Positions 6,163 through 7,952 of a DNA stretch of 7,952 nt are shown piece after piece; positions within the stretch are counted from its first letter, which is position 1; every line of letters begins with the position of its first letter. Under the pieces are notes generated by a model. It made no database searches. It worked only from the letters and a program-made list of their open reading frames with translations, and was not told the DNA's origin. The stretch is taken from positions 1 through 7,952 of the forward strand of contig DFAP01000035.1 in the NCBI GenBank assembly GCA_002365855.1, written 5' to 3'. The stretch comes from Pelotomaculum sp. UBA3103 (lineage in GTDB: Bacteria; Bacillota; Desulfotomaculia; Desulfotomaculales; Pelotomaculaceae). Both the position numbers and the translations under genes were made by a program.

Positions 6163-6366
6163 ATGACCAACAGAGAGTACCAGATATATGACTTCATTTG
6201 CGAATATACCGCCACCAAGGGCTACGCTCCAACCGTCCGGGAGATTTGCTCAGAAGTGGGCCTAAAGTCCACATCCACGGTTCACCTGTATTTAAACAGA
6301 ATGATGGGCAAGGGGTACATCACCTGCAATCCCTGCCAGCCGCGCACGCTAAGGGTGCTGAAGTAA
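6163..6366 (+). CDS. Stand-alone LexA-type winged-helix DNA-binding protein (first copy)
   Basis: A 67-residue protein that matches only the N-terminal DNA-binding domain of LexA: TNREYQIYDFICEY as helix 1, GYAPTVREICSEVGLKS as helix 2, STVHLYLNRMMGKGYI as recognition helix and wing, then a basic tail ending PRTLRVLK. LexA proper is about 200 residues. The cleavage site and the Ser/Lys S24 peptidase domain are absent here, so this protein cannot self-cleave on RecA activation. The ATG at 6163 is preceded by GGGGA about seven bases upstream, a modest ribosome site. Its stop overlaps the start of the next gene (TAATG), implying translational coupling. A role as a SOS-type or local repressor is inferred. 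No Bacillus-type SOS box was seen upstream. Confidence 0.85.
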   Translation: MTNREYQIYDFICEYTATKGYAPTVREICSEVGLKSTSTVHLYLNRMMGKGYITCNPCQPRTLRVLK

Positions 6367-6599
6367 TGGTAGGGCCGCTGTTCAAGTACAAGAAACTTTC
6401 CAACCGGGTTTTGCTGGAAACCATCAAGCACTATATAGCAGAACACGGTTACTCTCCGACCATACGCGAGCTGGCCAGGATCACTGATACCGGTGTCGCA
6501 ACCGTCCACAAGCACCTCAGTCAGCTAATTAATGGCGGCTACGTTAAAGTCGAGCAGCCGCGGCGCCGCGTCCTCCGGGTGGTGAAAGACTATGAGTAA
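6366..6599 (+). CDS. Stand-alone LexA-type winged-helix DNA-binding protein (second copy)
   Basis: A 77-residue paralogue of the preceding protein, again only a LexA-like DNA-binding domain: LSNRVLLETIKHYIAEHGYSPTIRELARIT, then the recognition helix GVATVHKHLSQLINGGYV and a basic end RRRVLRVVKDYE. It has a ten-residue basic N-terminal extension relative to the first copy. The start at ATG 6366 shares one base with the upstream stop codon. The frame is open back to 6198, but translation from there would overlap the first gene almost completely. Sequence divergence in the recognition helix between the two copies suggests either different sites or a heterodimer on one site; both are inference. 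Its last codons overlap the next gene (ATGAGTAA). Confidence 0.85.
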   Translation: MVGPLFKYKKLSNRVLLETIKHYIAEHGYSPTIRELARITDTGVATVHKHLSQLINGGYVKVEQPRRRVLRVVKDYE

Positions 6600-6843
6600 G
6601 CTTTACCGGTCCCTCGTGCAGGTCGAGCTTGACGCCCAGCAGCAGCCCAGGCGCTTCCGCTGGCTGGGGCGTTGGCACCGGGTTTTCAGCTGCGTGGTAC
6701 AAGAGGATGAACGTCACTGGTTAAGCCGGCTGAGAAATCCGGAGCCTCAGCGCTACCGCTGTGAAACATACCAGGGCCTGGTCTGTGATTTATTGTATGC
6801 AGAAGGGGATGGGACCTGGGTGCTGGAGCGGGTATGGGATTAA
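6592..6843 (+). CDS. DUF6504-like small protein (ImuB/Y-family polymerase-associated type)
   Basis: An 83-residue basic, tryptophan-rich protein. The pattern QQPRRFRWLGRWHRV, a central HWL, RYRCETYQGLVCDLLY and the ending GTWVLERVWD matches my recollection of DUF6504, found as a small protein or as the C-terminal domain of ImuB-like polymerases. Its biochemical role is not established; a part in translesion synthesis complexes is inferred from that context. The start at 6592 overlaps the upstream stop by eight bases, so it is the third gene of a coupled operon. No polymerase, imuA or recA gene follows within the window. No clear terminator follows in 6844-6880. Confidence 0.7.
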   Translation: MSKLYRSLVQVELDAQQQPRRFRWLGRWHRVFSCVVQEDERHWLSRLRNPEPQRYRCETYQGLVCDLLYAEGDGTWVLERVWD

Positions 6844-6880
6844 CCTGAATATTTTAAAAGATTTTTGTAGGCAAGCTTTT

Positions 6881-7155
<275 letters not shown>

Positions 7156-7167
7156 AAAGGAATCGGA

Positions 7168-7524
7168 ATGAAAATTAAAGTTGATGAAAACTTGCCTGTA
7201 GATGTTGCTGATTTTCTCGGTAACGCTGGCTTTGATGCTGAAACCGTATATTCAGAAGGAATAGAGGGTTGCACAGACAGGTATTTGATAACAGCTTGCA
7301 AGAAGGAAAAGCGGGTTTTGATAACCCTGGACAACCATTTCAGCAATATTAGGGCATACCCTCCGAATGAATGTTTCGGAATAATTGTTCTAAGAGTTGC
7401 AAACCAAAGCAAGCCCGCTATCTTAAGCTTAGTAGGGAAGCTTTTGACTCTTTTAAAAAAAGAATCAGACATGAGTAAATGTTTGTGGATTGTTGAGGAG
7501 GAGAGGGTACGAGTAAGGTGGTAG
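7168..7524 (+). CDS. DUF5615 (COG4634) PIN-like toxin
   Basis: A 118-residue protein with the DUF5615 PIN-like layout: MKIKVDENLP at the N-terminus (Asp6, Glu7, Asn8), Asp37 in GCTDRYL, the VLITLD motif with Asp55, a central NIRAYPP, GIIVLRV, and a C-terminal WIVEEERVRVR strand. Such proteins are predicted metal-dependent ribonucleases. The start ATG 7168 is 12 bases past the antitoxin stop with AAAGGA in the gap, so the two form one operon. One oddity: family members as I remember them carry a D-x-D-F after the T-L strand, whereas here the second position reads His57 (LDNHF). Activity may therefore be changed, but the other acidic residues are present and the length is normal. Confidence 0.87.
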   Translation: MKIKVDENLPVDVADFLGNAGFDAETVYSEGIEGCTDRYLITACKKEKRVLITLDNHFSNIRAYPPNECFGIIVLRVANQSKPAILSLVGKLLTLLKKESDMSKCLWIVEEERVRVRW

Positions 7525-7581
7525 AAATGCCCCTTCTTAGTGGTATCAAAATATTTTACTAACTTGTACCAGAATAGTATT

Positions 7582-7607
7582 CTCCGGTTTAATTACCGGA
7601 GTTTTTT
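7582..7607 (+). terminator. Intrinsic terminator of the toxin-antitoxin operon
   Basis: CTCCGGT (7582-7588) pairs perfectly with ACCGGAG (7595-7601) around a six-base loop and runs straight into six Ts (7602-7607). It lies 57 bases after the toxin stop. Confidence 0.9.
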
Positions 7608-7700
7608 CTTCTCTGCGTCGAAAATCCGTTTAGCTACATTTATCATTATTCTGATTGCTGTTAACACCTTAAATTGCTCCGGGGTAAGTTCCTTTTTCAT
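7593..7700 (-). CDS. Doubtful 35-residue ORF or gene remnant
   Basis: A minus-strand ORF from ATG at 7700 encodes a lysine-rich, probably helical peptide (MKKELTPEQFKVLTAI at the start, AEKKKLR at the end). Its stop codon falls inside the terminator hairpin of the opposing operon. No Shine-Dalgarno is visible before the ATG. The upstream frame stays sense-like (GVPIIKYS) back to a TAG, so it might be the tail of a decayed gene. I recognise no family. The protein-like composition is the only positive evidence. Confidence 0.25.
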   Translation of the reverse strand: MKKELTPEQFKVLTAIRIMINVAKRIFDAEKKKLR

Positions 7701-7790
7701 GCTGTATTTTATGATGGGAACACCCTAGTTGGTTACTCAGTACATATCAACAAGTCGCTCTTTGATGAGCTCCGAGGGATTGTAAACACT

Positions 7791-7814
7791 AAAAAAATAA
7801 CCGGCCTGGCCGGT
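7791..7814 (-). terminator. Intrinsic terminator of the right-edge minus-strand gene
   Basis: ACCGGC (7800-7805) pairs with GCCGGT (7809-7814) around CTG. On the minus strand the hairpin is followed by TTA and then seven Ts (complement of 7791-7797). It lies about 55 bases beyond the stop of the partial gene at 7869, which it probably ends. Confidence 0.75.
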
Positions 7815-7868
7815 GTCTTGTTTCTGTAACGTAAATACATGGTGAAATTCGCTACTCACATTTTTTAC

Positions 7869-7952
7869 CTACTGATGTTTTGGCAACACTTCCAGTTTCA
7901 GGTCAAGGGCGTCAAGTGTTTTTAAGATGGTTTCAAAATTCCCCAGGCGTGC
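7869..7952 (-). CDS. C-terminus of a probable Xre-type helix-turn-helix antitoxin/regulator (partial)
   Basis: Twenty-seven residues run in from the window's right edge to a TAG at 7869-7871. The stretch ARLGNFETILKTLDALDLKL followed by EVLPKHQ matches the last helix and tail of short Xre-family DNA-binding proteins (HigA/HipB-type antitoxins), which typically end in a T-L-L-K-x-L-D-A-L-G/D-L-x-L-E-V pattern. The 5' part, including the recognition helix and any partner toxin, lies outside the window. The call rests on pattern memory over a short segment. Confidence 0.55.
   Translation of the reverse strand, partial: ARLGNFETILKTLDALDLKLEVLPKHQ

Noticed and set aside
6198..6365. Long upstream extension of the second LexA-like gene
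   Set aside because: The frame is open but overlaps the first LexA-like gene, and its translation is unlike any DNA-binding domain. The TAATG overlap gives a natural start at 6366.
7737..7859. 40-codon minus-strand ORF starting GTG just after the Xre-type stop
   Set aside because: It runs through the hairpin and T-run of the terminator at 7791-7814, and its composition reflects that; termination is the better explanation.

Overview
The window looks like chromosomal DNA of an anaerobic, probably spore-forming Firmicute (Clostridia, Peptococcaceae/Desulfotomaculum-like). This is inferred from strong AGGAGG-type ribosome sites, an orphan sporulation-type histidine kinase, a CBO0543-like membrane protein, and a small toxin-antitoxin pair of a type common in such genomes. 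No rRNA or tRNA gene or other taxonomic marker is present, so the placement is an inference.

Layout, left to right. (1) 120-2414, + strand: an orphan PocR-PAS-PAS-PAS histidine kinase. It converges on (2) 2419-3045, - strand, a five-helix membrane protein, with only four bases between the two stop codons. (3) 3241-4290, - strand: a solitary Tad/TadG-type anchored protein whose C-terminal half carries nine Asn-Gly-Asn turns in a predicted beta-helix; a strong terminator follows it at 3169-3199. (4) 4291-4588: an intergenic block with two palindromes, an orphan minus-strand terminator, an extended -10 promoter, and a long-spaced inverted repeat that flanks the promoter and includes a start codon. 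(5) 4589-5584, + strand: an undescribed protein with hydrophobic ends and a central Mrr-like D...QxK nuclease signature, ended by its own terminator. (6) 5585-6162: a gene-free stretch holding a sharply GC-rich, hairpin-dense island. (7) 6163-6843, + strand: three overlapping small genes, two encoding stand-alone LexA-type DNA-binding domains and one a DUF6504-like protein of the kind linked to ImuB/Y-family polymerases, with no polymerase present. (8) 6934-7524, + strand: a DUF433 antitoxin / DUF5615 PIN-like toxin pair with its own promoter candidate and terminator. (9) 7525-7952: convergent terminators, a doubtful 35-codon ORF, and, at the right edge on the - strand, the C-terminus of a probable Xre-family helix-turn-helix antitoxin or regulator.

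The left third (kinase, membrane protein, Tad-like protein) reads as core or cell-surface genes. From about 4460 rightwards the window is accessory in character: isolated promoter-gene-terminator cassettes, an abrupt base-composition shift, a cut-down SOS/mutasis-type cassette and at least one toxin-antitoxin module. The best candidates for something undescribed are the membrane-anchored nuclease-like protein with its operator-like repeat, the GC-rich structured island, and the tandem LexA-DBD/DUF6504 operon.
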